A stretch of 5,506 nt of DNA from Gammaproteobacteria bacterium (GCA_002710265.1 PAJW01000027.1:10375-15880); one strand, 5' to 3'. Counted from the first letter of the stretch, positions 1 to 5,506 are shown. Numbers and translations are program-made. Notes: generated by a model from the letters alone, not told the origin.

Positions 1-282
1 TTTGAGGGTAAGGCGTTTTGGGGTGCATATTCGGTATCTAAGGGAGGTTCTAAAGTATTGTCTGAAATTTTAAGTGATGAGCTTGAACATATTGAAAATT
101 TTAAAGTATTTAATTTCAATCCAATGGCAACAAGAACCGATATGAGGGCCATGGCTTTTCCTGCAGAGGATCCGCATCAATTAAAAAGTGTTGATAAATT
201 GATTCCTTATTACAAATGGATGATTTCTGAAATAAGCAATGATTCAAACGAAGTAAACATAAGTTTTGGAGATAAAATATAG
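1..282 (+). CDS. yciK: YciK-like short-chain dehydrogenase/reductase, C-terminal fragment (5' end outside window)
   Basis: This is the C-terminal 93 codons of an SDR-family NAD(P)-dependent oxidoreductase. The frame is open from base 1 to the TAG at 280-282, so the true start and the Rossmann glycine motif lie upstream of the window. The catalytic YxxxK is visible: Tyr at codon 10 (28-30) and Lys at codon 14 (40-42), in the context WGAYSVSKGG. After it comes NFNPMATRTDMRAMAFPAEDP, shared in pattern with E. coli YciK (NPGGTRTxMRAxAFPxEDP), then a helix like YciK's 'PLYLWLM' (here IPYYKWMI). The physiological substrate of YciK is not well established, so only 'oxidoreductase' is safe. From memory, yciK and rluB are also close neighbours in E. 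coli, with btuR between them; here a glycosylase gene occupies that place. The gene converges on the glycosylase gene with 2 nt between the stops. The family is clear; YciK orthology is likely. Confidence 0.85.
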   Translation, partial: FEGKAFWGAYSVSKGGSKVLSEILSDELEHIENFKVFNFNPMATRTDMRAMAFPAEDPHQLKSVDKLIPYYKWMISEISNDSNEVNISFGDKI

Positions 283-284
283 TT

Positions 285-896
285 CTATATTGTAACGTTT
301 TCGTCCTCTAAAACTCTCCACAAAAATAAACACATATAGCTTCTGAATGGACTGAAGTTTTTATAAAAACCCTCATTATATGTTTCTAAATCAAATAGTC
401 TTAGATGAGCATTTTTGAGGCCAAGGTCAATAATTGAAAATATGTCTGGGTCTCCAATATAAAATATCCTAGACATTTCAATTGACCATGGACCAATGCC
501 TTTGATACTTATAAGCAATTCATAATATTCTTTAGAAGATAGTTTCTTTAAACTTTTTTTTGATAAAGCTATTAGGTTTTTATTGAAAATAATTCCATTG
601 ATGTAATCTATTTTTTGTCTAGACAGGCCAGCACTCTTAAACTTTTTATCTAAGTTTATATTTGGATTCTTGTACTTATTCTCTTTTAAAATTGTTTCTG
701 TCCTCTTCCATATTGCTGCTGCGGATTGAACAGAAAGTTGTTGACCAACAATTATTTTTACAAGATGAGAAACAAAATCCATACTAGATGTTTTAATTCT
801 TAGTGGTCCTACATTTTTAATATGTTCAGCTAAAACATTTAATCCAAGCTTTTTTGATTTTTTTTGCAGAGCTTCAAATGCCTTGATGTGTTCCAT
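285..896 (-). CDS. alkA: DNA-3-methyladenine glycosylase II (AlkA/HhH-GPD family), compact form
   Basis: This is a predicted monofunctional base-excision repair glycosylase that would remove alkylated purines such as 3-methyladenine. The 203-residue product contains the HhH-GPD core: IVGQQLSVQSAAAIW at 49-63, a GLSRQKIDYI helix at 90-99, the helix-hairpin-helix with KGIGPWSIEMSR at 132-143, and the catalytic aspartate D157 in PDIFSIIDLGL. The C-terminal helix FSPFRSYMCLFLWR (181-194) is also typical. The usual AlkA Trp follows GIGP, and there is no lysine at the OGG1/Nth-type catalytic position, which argues for a monofunctional enzyme. It is shorter than E. coli AlkA (about 282 residues) because the N-terminal TBP-like domain is absent, as in many bacterial homologues. 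The ATG at 896-894 lies inside the end of rluB (23-nt overlap), so it is probably translated by coupling as the last gene of the scpA operon. The next internal Met is residue 39, too late to keep the fold. The exact substrate range is not visible. Confidence 0.85.
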   Translation of the reverse strand: MEHIKAFEALQKKSKKLGLNVLAEHIKNVGPLRIKTSSMDFVSHLVKIIVGQQLSVQSAAAIWKRTETILKENKYKNPNINLDKKFKSAGLSRQKIDYINGIIFNKNLIALSKKSLKKLSSKEYYELLISIKGIGPWSIEMSRIFYIGDPDIFSIIDLGLKNAHLRLFDLETYNEGFYKNFSPFRSYMCLFLWRVLEDENVTI

Positions 897-1611
897 ATTC
901 TTTTATTGAACTAATATCATTGTCATCTAGCTCGAGGCATGTTCCTATTTTTAACGTAGAAGGTAAAAAGATAGGTCCAAATCTAGTCCTTTTTAATCTA
1001 CTTACTTCCATTTCTACTGATTCAAATAATTTTCTTACTTCTCTATTTTTTCCACTGTGTAAACAAACTGAGAACCATTGATTAGAACCATTTTTTTGGC
1101 CTTCTACAATATCTGAAAAAGAGAATTCCTTTCCATCAATTTTTATCCCCTCCAAGAGTTTTTGTTTTTTTTCATTTGAAAAAATACCTCTAGCCCTTAC
1201 CAAATATTCTCTATCTATTTGGGAAGATGGATGCATACAAAAATTTGCAAAATCTCCATCGTTAGTAAAAAGCATTAGGCCTGAAGTATTTATGTCCAAC
1301 CTTCCTATAGATATCCATCTAGTAGTCTTTTCATTTTTTGGTAAATAATCAAAAACGATAGGAATTTTTTTTTCCCTTTTTGATGAAGAAAGAACACCTT
1401 CTGGTTTATTAAGCAATAATACTTTTAAAACTTCTGAATGATTCTTAATCACCCTCCCATCGTATTTGACAATATCACCTGGACTAACTTTTGTTCCAAT
1501 TGGTGCAACTTCATCATTAACTATTATTTTTTTTGACTTTATGAGGTCTTCACAGAATCTTCTTGATCCAATACCGGCTTTTGCAAGATATTTTTGCAGC
1601 CTTTCTGCCAT
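874..1611 (-). CDS. rluB: 23S rRNA pseudouridine synthase, RluB type (RsuA/RluB/E/F family)
   Basis: This enzyme isomerises a uridine in 23S rRNA to pseudouridine; E. coli RluB acts at U2605 near the peptidyl transferase centre. An N-terminal S4 RNA-binding domain covers roughly residues 2-50 (RLQKYLAKAGIGSRRFCEDLI). It is followed by LLLNKPEGVLSS (65-76) and the catalytic motif GRLDINTSGLMLFTNDGD (103-120), with D106 as the nucleophile. Further family signatures are REYLVRARG (134-142), GKNREVRKLFE (187-197) and RLKRTRFGP (205-213). The 245-residue length matches the family core; E. coli RluB (291) carries a longer tail. Assignment to RluB over RsuA, RluE or RluF rests on the scpA-scpB-rluB order common in proteobacteria and on the S4 domain. 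The ATG at 1611 follows the scpB stop by 3 nt, no clear Shine-Dalgarno is seen, and the gene ends in TGA within alkA. Confidence 0.9.
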   Translation of the reverse strand: MAERLQKYLAKAGIGSRRFCEDLIKSKKIIVNDEVAPIGTKVSPGDIVKYDGRVIKNHSEVLKVLLLNKPEGVLSSSKREKKIPIVFDYLPKNEKTTRWISIGRLDINTSGLMLFTNDGDFANFCMHPSSQIDREYLVRARGIFSNEKKQKLLEGIKIDGKEFSFSDIVEGQKNGSNQWFSVCLHSGKNREVRKLFESVEMEVSRLKRTRFGPIFLPSTLKIGTCLELDDNDISSIKEYGTHQGI

Positions 1612-1614
1612 AAT

Positions 1615-2172
1615 TTAAACAGCTTGAGTTAATAAATCGATGTCTTTACTTTCAATAGCCTCTGGTAATTCTGGTAGTTCTGAAATACTTTTAAGATTTA
1701 AATCATCAAGAAAATCCTTAGTAGTGACATAAAGAGCTGGTCTTCCTGGAACTTCTCGATATCCTGAGAGTTTTATCCAGTTTCTTTCTAGGAGGGCTCT
1801 AATTGTTTTTGTGCTTACAGTGACACCCCTTATATCTTCAATATCACCTCTAGTAACTGGTTGTTTGAAAGCAATGATTGAGATAGTTTCCATTAGAGCC
1901 TTTGAAGTTCTAGGTGCTTTTTCATTCCACAAATGGCTTAGCGAAGAGCTGTGTTGATTTCTTATCTGAAGTCTATATCCAGATGCAACATCATTTATTT
2001 CAAGAGACGTATCTTTGTATCTTTCCTCTAAAATATTTAATGATTTTTTAATATCAGACAATTCAATCCTAATACCATCTGCTTCCAATATTGCTCTCAT
2101 CTCAGAAATTCTTACTGGCCTACCAGCCCCTAGTAAAATTGCTTCAATTGTATTTGTAATATTATTATTCAA
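1615..2172 (-). CDS. scpB: Segregation and condensation protein B (ScpB), TTG start
   Basis: ScpB is the winged-helix dimer that binds the ScpA kleisin and regulates the SMC condensin ATPase in chromosome compaction and segregation. The 185-residue product has both winged-helix domains. The first is at about residues 7-80 and begins TIEAILLGAGRPVRISEMRAIL. The second, about 85-160, holds the family hallmark KQPVTRGDIEDIRGVTVSTK (103-122), RALLERNWIKLSGYREVPGRPALYVTT up to residue 151, and DFLDDLNLKSISELPEL (153-169). The start is TTG at 2172-2170. It is chosen because an AGGA sits 8 nt upstream at 2184-2181 and because the conserved first helix begins by residue 8, with no ATG or GTG upstream in frame close by. 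The scpA stop is only 2 nt away, so translation is probably coupled. The length is normal and the identification firm. Confidence 0.93.
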   Translation of the reverse strand: MNNNITNTIEAILLGAGRPVRISEMRAILEADGIRIELSDIKKSLNILEERYKDTSLEINDVASGYRLQIRNQHSSSLSHLWNEKAPRTSKALMETISIIAFKQPVTRGDIEDIRGVTVSTKTIRALLERNWIKLSGYREVPGRPALYVTTKDFLDDLNLKSISELPELPEAIESKDIDLLTQAV

Positions 2173-2174
2173 AA

Positions 2175-2963
2175 CTATATTCCTTTTGATTTTAGATAAA
2201 GCTCATCACTTTTATTTTGTATTAATTCTAAATAGCCATCTTTAGCTAGTTCAAGCGAGGCAAGGAGTGAAACTACAACCCCTTTTTTGCCCTCATTTTT
2301 TTTTAGTATTTTTGAAAAAGTTACTATGTTTTGTTTTTCTAAAAATTTTAATAGTATTTGAATTCTTTCCTGAGTTGATAACTCTTCAAAGTCAATTAGA
2401 TGATTGGTTTTATAGTTTGGTCTAGAAATGATTTCTTTTATAGTTTCAAATAATTCTAACGAAGTAACATTGATTTCAGGCTTTTTTTCTTCTTTGTATT
2501 CTGGTTTTTGAGCTGAAGCAACAAATATATCTCTATCCACCATAGGAAGTATTGCAATTTTTTCTGAAACTGTCTTAAACCTTTGATATTCCTGCAATCT
2601 TTTTATTAGTGATGCTCTAGGATCTTCATCTTCTTCTTCAAAAGAATCTTTTGGCAGCATCAATCTAGACTTAATTTCAGCTAAAGTGGCTGCCATAACT
2701 AAATAATCTGCAGCTAGTTCAAACTTTAAAGCATCCATCATTTCAATATATTCCAAATATTGATCAGTTATTTTTGAAATATCTAAATCAAGAATATTAA
2801 TATTTTCTTTTTTTATTAAATATAATAGAAGGTCTAAAGGTCCTGAAAAAGTTTCTAAACAAACTTCCAGCGCATTTGGAGGAATGAAAAGATCATCAGG
2901 TAGCTTGTCAAATCTCTCCCCCATATAAGTGGGTAGTTCTAATTGAGCAATATTATTTAGCAT
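2175..2963 (-). CDS. scpA: Segregation and condensation protein A (ScpA, kleisin)
   Basis: ScpA is the bacterial kleisin that bridges SMC heads and, with ScpB, forms the SMC-ScpAB complex on the nucleoid. Its 262-residue length is normal. The N-terminal SMC-neck-binding region has the signature ETFSGPLDLLLYLIKKENIN (37-56), then DLDISKITDQYLEYIE (59-74) and AADYLVMAATLAEIKSRLMLP (84-104). An acidic stretch (about 109-114) leads to DPRASLIKRLQEYQRFK (114-130), and a variable linker precedes the C-terminal winged helix at about 199-256 (ERIQILLKFLEKQ; FSKIL; SLLASLELAKDGYLELIQ). ATG at 2963 is the first in-frame Met; Met14 is an alternative, and no Shine-Dalgarno supports either. This is the first gene of the minus-strand operon. 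Its presence implies an SMC system rather than MukBEF; smc itself is not in the window. Confidence 0.93.
   Translation of the reverse strand: MLNNIAQLELPTYMGERFDKLPDDLFIPPNALEVCLETFSGPLDLLLYLIKKENINILDLDISKITDQYLEYIEMMDALKFELAADYLVMAATLAEIKSRLMLPKDSFEEEDEDPRASLIKRLQEYQRFKTVSEKIAILPMVDRDIFVASAQKPEYKEEKKPEINVTSLELFETIKEIISRPNYKTNHLIDFEELSTQERIQILLKFLEKQNIVTFSKILKKNEGKKGVVVSLLASLELAKDGYLELIQNKSDELYLKSKGI
2181..2184 (-). promoter_or_regulatory. Shine-Dalgarno AGGA deciding the scpB TTG start
   Basis: Read on the minus strand, AAAAGGAATATAG ends scpA and supplies AGGA 8 nt before TTG at 2172. It is one of the few recognisable ribosome-binding sites in the window and supports the non-ATG start. 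It lies inside the last codons of scpA, so scpA translation passes over it. Confidence 0.6.
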
Positions 2964-2969
2964 ATAAAA

Positions 2970-2983
2970 ACACTATATAGTGT
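2970..2983. repeat. Perfect 14-bp palindrome in the scpA/aroG divergent region
   Basis: The sequence ACACTATATAGTGT is its own reverse complement. It starts 7 bp upstream of the scpA ATG. An uninterrupted perfect palindrome of this length is more likely a binding site for a dimeric regulator than a hairpin, because it has no loop. It overlaps the best scpA -10 candidate, which would suit a repressor. I cannot match it to a known operator: TrpR (CTAGT-type) and TyrR (TGTAAA-N6-TTTACA) consensus sequences do not fit convincingly. Confidence 0.4.
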
Positions 2984-3007
2984 AAGTAAGAGTGTATTTT
3001 AATACAA
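2979..3007 (-). promoter_or_regulatory. Candidate sigma70 promoter for the scpA operon
   Basis: On the minus strand, TTGTAT (3007-3002) and TACACT (2984-2979) are separated by 17 nt. The -35 matches 3 of 6 and the -10 4 of 6 consensus bases. Initiation about 7 nt after the -10 would leave a very short leader before the scpA ATG at 2963, consistent with the lack of a Shine-Dalgarno. AT-rich sequence yields such matches by chance, so this is tentative. Confidence 0.3.
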
Positions 3008-3136
3008 TATGTTGTGTTTTTCCTTAAAATACAGCATTTATTCAAAAATAAAATTATAAAGAAAATTAAATAAAATCATTCTATTTAACGTGCTTTCATT
3101 TAATATTAGAGGTCGATTTTTAAAATTTTTTCAACA

Positions 3137-4189
3137 ATGAACTATTCAACAGACAATACTAGGATCATAGACCGCAGAAAAGTTCCTGCACCCTATGAAC
3201 TTGTTAATAAATATCCAATTAATGAAGAGATTTCAAAACTTGTTTATGGAACGAGAAATGAAGTAAGTCAAATTTTGCATGATAAGGATGACAGACTTTT
3301 TGTTGTGGTTGGGCCTTGTTCAATACATGACCCAGAAAGTGCTATTGAGTATGCAGAAATGCTTGCTATTGAGAACAAAAAATATAGCCAAAATCTACTT
3401 TTGATAATGCGTGTATATTTTGAGAAGCCTCGTACCACTGTTGGCTGGAAAGGCTTGATTAATGATCCAGATATCAACGAAACATTCAATATTGCAAAAG
3501 GGGTCGAAATAGCTAGAAAGTTGTTAATAGACATAGCAAATATTGGATTGCCTGCTGGTACAGAGTTTTTAGATCCAATTTCACCACAGTACGTTACTGA
3601 CGTTATTTCATGGGGAGCTATTGGCGCTAGAACTGCTGAAAGTCAGATTCATAGAGAACTTGCGTCAGGCTTGTCATGTCCAATCGGAATAAAAAATGCG
3701 ACTAATGGTGGTTTAAAAGTAGCGATAGATGGTATTCAAGCTGCTAATCATTCTCATGTATTTCTAGGTGCTACTAAAGAGGCAGATATAGCAATGTTAA
3801 AAACAGCTGGCAATAATGATGCTCACATTATTTTGAGGGGTGGAAAAGTTCCAAACTATGATGAAGAATCTGTTGAAAGCACATCAACAGCATTAAAAGA
3901 AGCAGAAGTTAATGAATCAATAATGATAGATGCTAGCCACGGAAATAGTCAAAAGAAGTTTAAAGAACAAATTCCAGTTATAGAATCTATTGCCAAGCAA
4001 GTTCGAAGCGGTAATACAAATATCAAAGGCGTAATGATAGAAAGTCATCTTAATGAAGGAAATCAAAAAATATCAGATAATCTTAAGTACGGTCAAAGCA
4101 TCACAGATGCCTGCATGGGCTGGGATGATACTCTTCATTGCCTCGATGAGCTTAATGATGCAGTAGTGAAAAGAAGAGGTAAAAAATAG
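3137..4189 (+). CDS. aroG: 3-deoxy-7-phosphoheptulonate (DAHP) synthase, class I, AroG type
   Basis: This enzyme condenses phosphoenolpyruvate and erythrose 4-phosphate to DAHP, the first committed step of the shikimate pathway. The product is 350 residues, the same as E. coli AroG, and aligns with it almost without gaps. All key residues are present: metal ligands C61 (GPCSIHDP), H268 (DASHGNS), E302 (ESHLNEGNQ) and D324 (SITDAC), plus R92, K97 (in RVYFEKPRTTVGWKG), R165, K186 and R234 (ILRGGK) for substrate phosphates. The inhibitor pocket keeps L179, S180 and F209 of AroG but has P147 (LDPISPQY) where AroG has Met and AroF has Pro, so Phe versus Tyr sensitivity is uncertain and the symbol means the family. 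The start ATG at 3137 matches the E. coli N-terminus; an in-frame TAG lies at 3107. The nearest purine-rich AGAGG is 24 nt upstream, so no proper Shine-Dalgarno is seen. It is the first gene of the plus-strand operon. Confidence 0.95.
   Translation: MNYSTDNTRIIDRRKVPAPYELVNKYPINEEISKLVYGTRNEVSQILHDKDDRLFVVVGPCSIHDPESAIEYAEMLAIENKKYSQNLLLIMRVYFEKPRTTVGWKGLINDPDINETFNIAKGVEIARKLLIDIANIGLPAGTEFLDPISPQYVTDVISWGAIGARTAESQIHRELASGLSCPIGIKNATNGGLKVAIDGIQAANHSHVFLGATKEADIAMLKTAGNNDAHIILRGGKVPNYDEESVESTSTALKEAEVNESIMIDASHGNSQKKFKEQIPVIESIAKQVRSGNTNIKGVMIESHLNEGNQKISDNLKYGQSITDACMGWDDTLHCLDELNDAVVKRRGKK
4175..4179 (+). promoter_or_regulatory. Shine-Dalgarno AGAGG for the TTG start at 4190
   Basis: AGAGG lies in the last aroG codons, 10 nt before the TTG at 4190-4192, which itself follows the aroG TAG with no spacer. 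Terminating ribosomes could reinitiate directly. This supports TTG as the start of the downstream gene. Confidence 0.5.
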
Positions 4190-4981
4190 TTGGGACATAA
4201 AAAAATATCCTTTTCAAAGGAGGTTGCTGATACTCTTGGATTGGAATCTGCTGTAATTCTTGATTTATATAATCAAAATATCCTTAATACTGATTCGTAT
4301 GATGATCTTTTTTCTTCAATAAAAGAAAATGCTGCATATCTTTCAGCTGAAAAAATAAAGTCATCAGTAGACAAGCTAGTTAAATATAAATTTATTATCG
4401 TGCATGGCATGCATAAGAAACAAAATTTTGAAGTGAGGTCTGCTTCAAAAAATAATAACTCTAACTCATTAAATGATAATTGGATGCCGTCAGTTGAAAC
4501 ATATGAAGTGATTGCAATGACAAAAATGCCGAAAGAATTCATTTCTTTAAAGTTAAAAGAATTTAAAATTTATTGGATTGAAAGAGGTCAACAAAAAAAT
4601 AATTGGAATTCAACTTTTATTGATTTTATTAGACGAGAGTGGGCAAAAGAATTAAATTCAAATAAGAGTGTTCCTCATATTATTGATGAAAACTGGTATC
4701 CAGATGATGATGTATTTGATATTCTAAATTTATCAGAGATAACAAAAGACTCTGCGTTAAAGTACCTTAGCGAATTCATTCTTTATTGGAAAGATAAAGG
4801 CACGGCGTTTACAACATGGAATTCAAAATTTATTGATCATGTTAAAAGACGTCATATATTGAATAATAATTTAGGCAACGATGAAGAAGATAAAAAGTAT
4901 TCTGAACCAGGAAAATATAAACAAGACTTCAAAACGAGAAAAAATGACAACACTTGGGCAAAAGAAATCAACCTCGACTAA
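4190..4981 (+). CDS. dopC: DopC-like replication protein: winged helix plus two tandem DnaT-type domains
   Basis: This is probably a replication-initiation factor that works with the next gene's helicase loader. Residues 5-85 look like a winged helix of the lambda O/DnaD kind: a helix at GLESAVILDLY, then LSAEKIKSSVDKLVKYKFII. An Asn/Ser-rich linker (88-97) follows. Two DnaT C-terminal-type domains come next: residues 97-151 (NWMP...EFKIYWIERG...WNSTFIDFIRREW) and 168-222 (NWYP...EFILYWKDKG...WNSKFIDHVKRRH). DnaT's domain binds single-stranded DNA in the primosome. The charged tail 223-263 is probably disordered. TTG at 4190 is chosen because homologous-looking sequence begins at once and AGAGG lies 10 nt upstream; an AAGGAGGT at 4217-4224 is 16 nt from TTG at 4241, too far for a normal start. 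The gene abuts aroG and overlaps the lambda P-like gene by 38 nt. Domain calls are fairly firm; the DopC name, for a proposed domesticated lambda O-derived protein, is from memory and inferred. Confidence 0.7.
   Translation: MGHKKISFSKEVADTLGLESAVILDLYNQNILNTDSYDDLFSSIKENAAYLSAEKIKSSVDKLVKYKFIIVHGMHKKQNFEVRSASKNNNSNSLNDNWMPSVETYEVIAMTKMPKEFISLKLKEFKIYWIERGQQKNNWNSTFIDFIRREWAKELNSNKSVPHIIDENWYPDDDVFDILNLSEITKDSALKYLSEFILYWKDKGTAFTTWNSKFIDHVKRRHILNNNLGNDEEDKKYSEPGKYKQDFKTRKNDNTWAKEINLD
4478..4642 (+). repeat. DnaT-type domain, copy 1 (coding repeat)
   Basis: Codons 97-151 of the 4190 gene. Aligned without gaps to copy 2, it shares 17 of 55 residues by hand count, including N-W-x-P at the start, EFxxYW, G at position 37, and WNSxFID near the end. 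DNA identity is low, so the duplication is old or the two copies were acquired separately. Confidence 0.75.
4691..4855 (+). repeat. DnaT-type domain, copy 2 (coding repeat)
   Basis: Codons 168-222 of the 4190 gene, offset 71 codons (213 bp) from copy 1 and of identical length. It ends in KRRH where copy 1 has RREW. It retains the aromatic and basic positions expected for single-strand DNA contact in DnaT-like domains. Confidence 0.75.
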
Positions 4982-5506
4982 AGAGGAATTTATAAGCTCA
5001 ATTGATGCTTTGTTTTTGAAACTTGAGCTTGCATATCACTATCAATTTTATAAAGTGTTTGGTACAGATGAGAAGCTAAAGGAAGGTAAAAAACTTTGGG
5101 CTATAAGCTTGAAGGGTCAATCACCTAATGTAATTCTTGAAGCAGTTGAAAATGTAATTTCTACTCAATCTTATTTGCCTACATTAACGGACTTAATGAA
5201 ATCTTGTATTGAAATCAATAAAATAGATGGCTTCCCAAGTGTTGAAGAAGCTTATGTTGAAGCAAGAAAATCATACCAGCCAAGAAAAAGTTATAAGTGG
5301 TCTCATCCTATTGTTTACTATGCAGGTAAAAGTGTCGGATGGAATCAAATAAATGAAAAAAATTCAAATGAAAATTTTAATGCCTTTAAAAAAGTTTTTA
5401 ATTCTTTAAAAATTGAGGCAATTAATGGAAAAATTTTTGAAATTGAAGATAATACAGACCTTAAAAATAGAAAGCCGCTAAATAAAGATTTATTTGAAAA
5501 GCTAAG
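4944..5506 (+). CDS. dopE: DopE-like helicase loader, phage lambda P (replication protein P) family, 3' end outside window
   Basis: Lambda P-type proteins bind the replicative helicase DnaB and deliver it to an origin. 187 complete codons are visible and the frame is still open at the window end; lambda P itself is about 233 residues. The family pattern appears in order: LFLKLELAYHYQFYKVFG (23-40), KKLWAISL (49-56), YLPTLTDLMKSC (77-88), GFPSVEEAYVEA (96-107) and KWSHPIVYYAGKSVGW (118-133). No Walker A motif is seen, as expected for P-type loaders and unlike DnaC. ATG at 4944 lies within the end of the DnaT-domain gene, overlapping it by 38 nt, with only a weak GAGA upstream; no other standard start precedes the first conserved helix. 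Tight coupling to a lambda O-like gene, inside a housekeeping operon with aroG and without phage neighbours, suggests a domesticated chromosomal loader (DopE) rather than a prophage. Family assignment is good; the DopE role is inferred. Confidence 0.72.
   Translation, partial: MTTLGQKKSTSTKEEFISSIDALFLKLELAYHYQFYKVFGTDEKLKEGKKLWAISLKGQSPNVILEAVENVISTQSYLPTLTDLMKSCIEINKIDGFPSVEEAYVEARKSYQPRKSYKWSHPIVYYAGKSVGWNQINEKNSNENFNAFKKVFNSLKIEAINGKIFEIEDNTDLKNRKPLNKDLFEKL

Noticed and set aside
58..282. A separate short gene starting at TTG 58 after a GGGAGG sequence.
   Set aside because: The same frame is open back to base 1 and encodes the SDR catalytic YxxxK just upstream, so this is an internal codon of the YciK-like gene.
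276..291. Inverted repeat AATATAG-TT-CTATATT between the convergent genes, a possible bidirectional terminator.
   Set aside because: The stem is almost all A-T, has a 2-nt loop and no clear T-tract. It is mostly the two mirrored TAG stop codons, so it is too weak to call.
2015..2245. A 76-codon plus-strand open frame with a hydrophobic segment.
   Set aside because: It lies antisense to the strongly conserved scpB and the end of scpA, and is explained as a shadow frame in AT-rich DNA.
3009..3059. A 16-codon open frame (ATG TTG TGT TTT ... TAA) upstream of aroG, with one Phe and two Tyr codons, as a possible attenuation leader peptide.
   Set aside because: There is no run of regulatory codons, no Shine-Dalgarno, and no terminator/antiterminator hairpins between it and aroG.
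3001..3136. Promoters for aroG: TACAAT at 3003, TATAAA at 3055 and TAATAT at 3101 as -10 boxes.
   Set aside because: None has a convincing -35 at 16-18 nt, and AT-rich DNA offers many chance -10 matches, so no single one can be chosen.
3268..3534. An 88-codon minus-strand open frame inside aroG.
   Set aside because: It is antisense to the most conserved part of DAHP synthase, with no family resemblance.
4273..4542. An 89-codon minus-strand open frame inside the DopC-like gene.
   Set aside because: It is antisense to a gene with recognisable domains; no start signal or recognisable product.
4190..5506. The lambda O/P-like pair as part of an active prophage.
   Set aside because: No attachment site, integrase, repressor or structural gene is visible and the pair is fused tightly to aroG; sequence beyond 5506 could still change this.

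Overview
The window looks like a chromosomal segment from an AT-rich gammaproteobacterium. By eye it is about one third G+C, with very short intergenic gaps, weak Shine-Dalgarno sequences and some TTG starts. The YciK-type reductase, the RluB/ScpAB cluster and the E. coli-like 350-residue AroG support this. A streamlined marine lineage such as SAR86 or a relative would fit, but that placement is inferred from composition and gene content, not from a search.

Layout. Positions 1-282 (+) are the 3' end of a YciK-like short-chain dehydrogenase. It converges, with a 2-nt gap, on a four-gene minus-strand operon read as scpA (2963-2175), scpB (2172-1615), rluB (1611-874) and an AlkA-type DNA glycosylase (896-285). 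Junctions in that operon are +2 nt, +3 nt and a 23-nt overlap. A 173-bp divergent intergenic region (2964-3136) holds a perfect 14-bp palindrome next to scpA. A plus-strand operon then runs off the window: aroG-type DAHP synthase (3137-4189), a winged-helix plus DnaT-domain protein starting at TTG on the base after the aroG stop (4190-4981), and a phage lambda P-like protein overlapping it by 38 nt and cut by the window end (4944-5506).

How the genes work together. ScpA and ScpB are the kleisin and winged-helix subunits of the SMC chromosome-segregation complex. RluB modifies 23S rRNA and the glycosylase removes alkylated bases. AroG commits carbon to aromatic amino acids. The last two genes form a lambda O/P-like pair, with an origin-binding or primosome-like protein followed by a helicase loader, embedded among housekeeping genes and with no other phage gene in view. 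This resembles the DopC/DopE pair proposed as domesticated lambda O/P genes that load the replicative helicase in gammaproteobacteria lacking DnaC and DciA. A gap-free tandem duplication of the DnaT-type domain in the first protein is the most unusual structural feature of the window.
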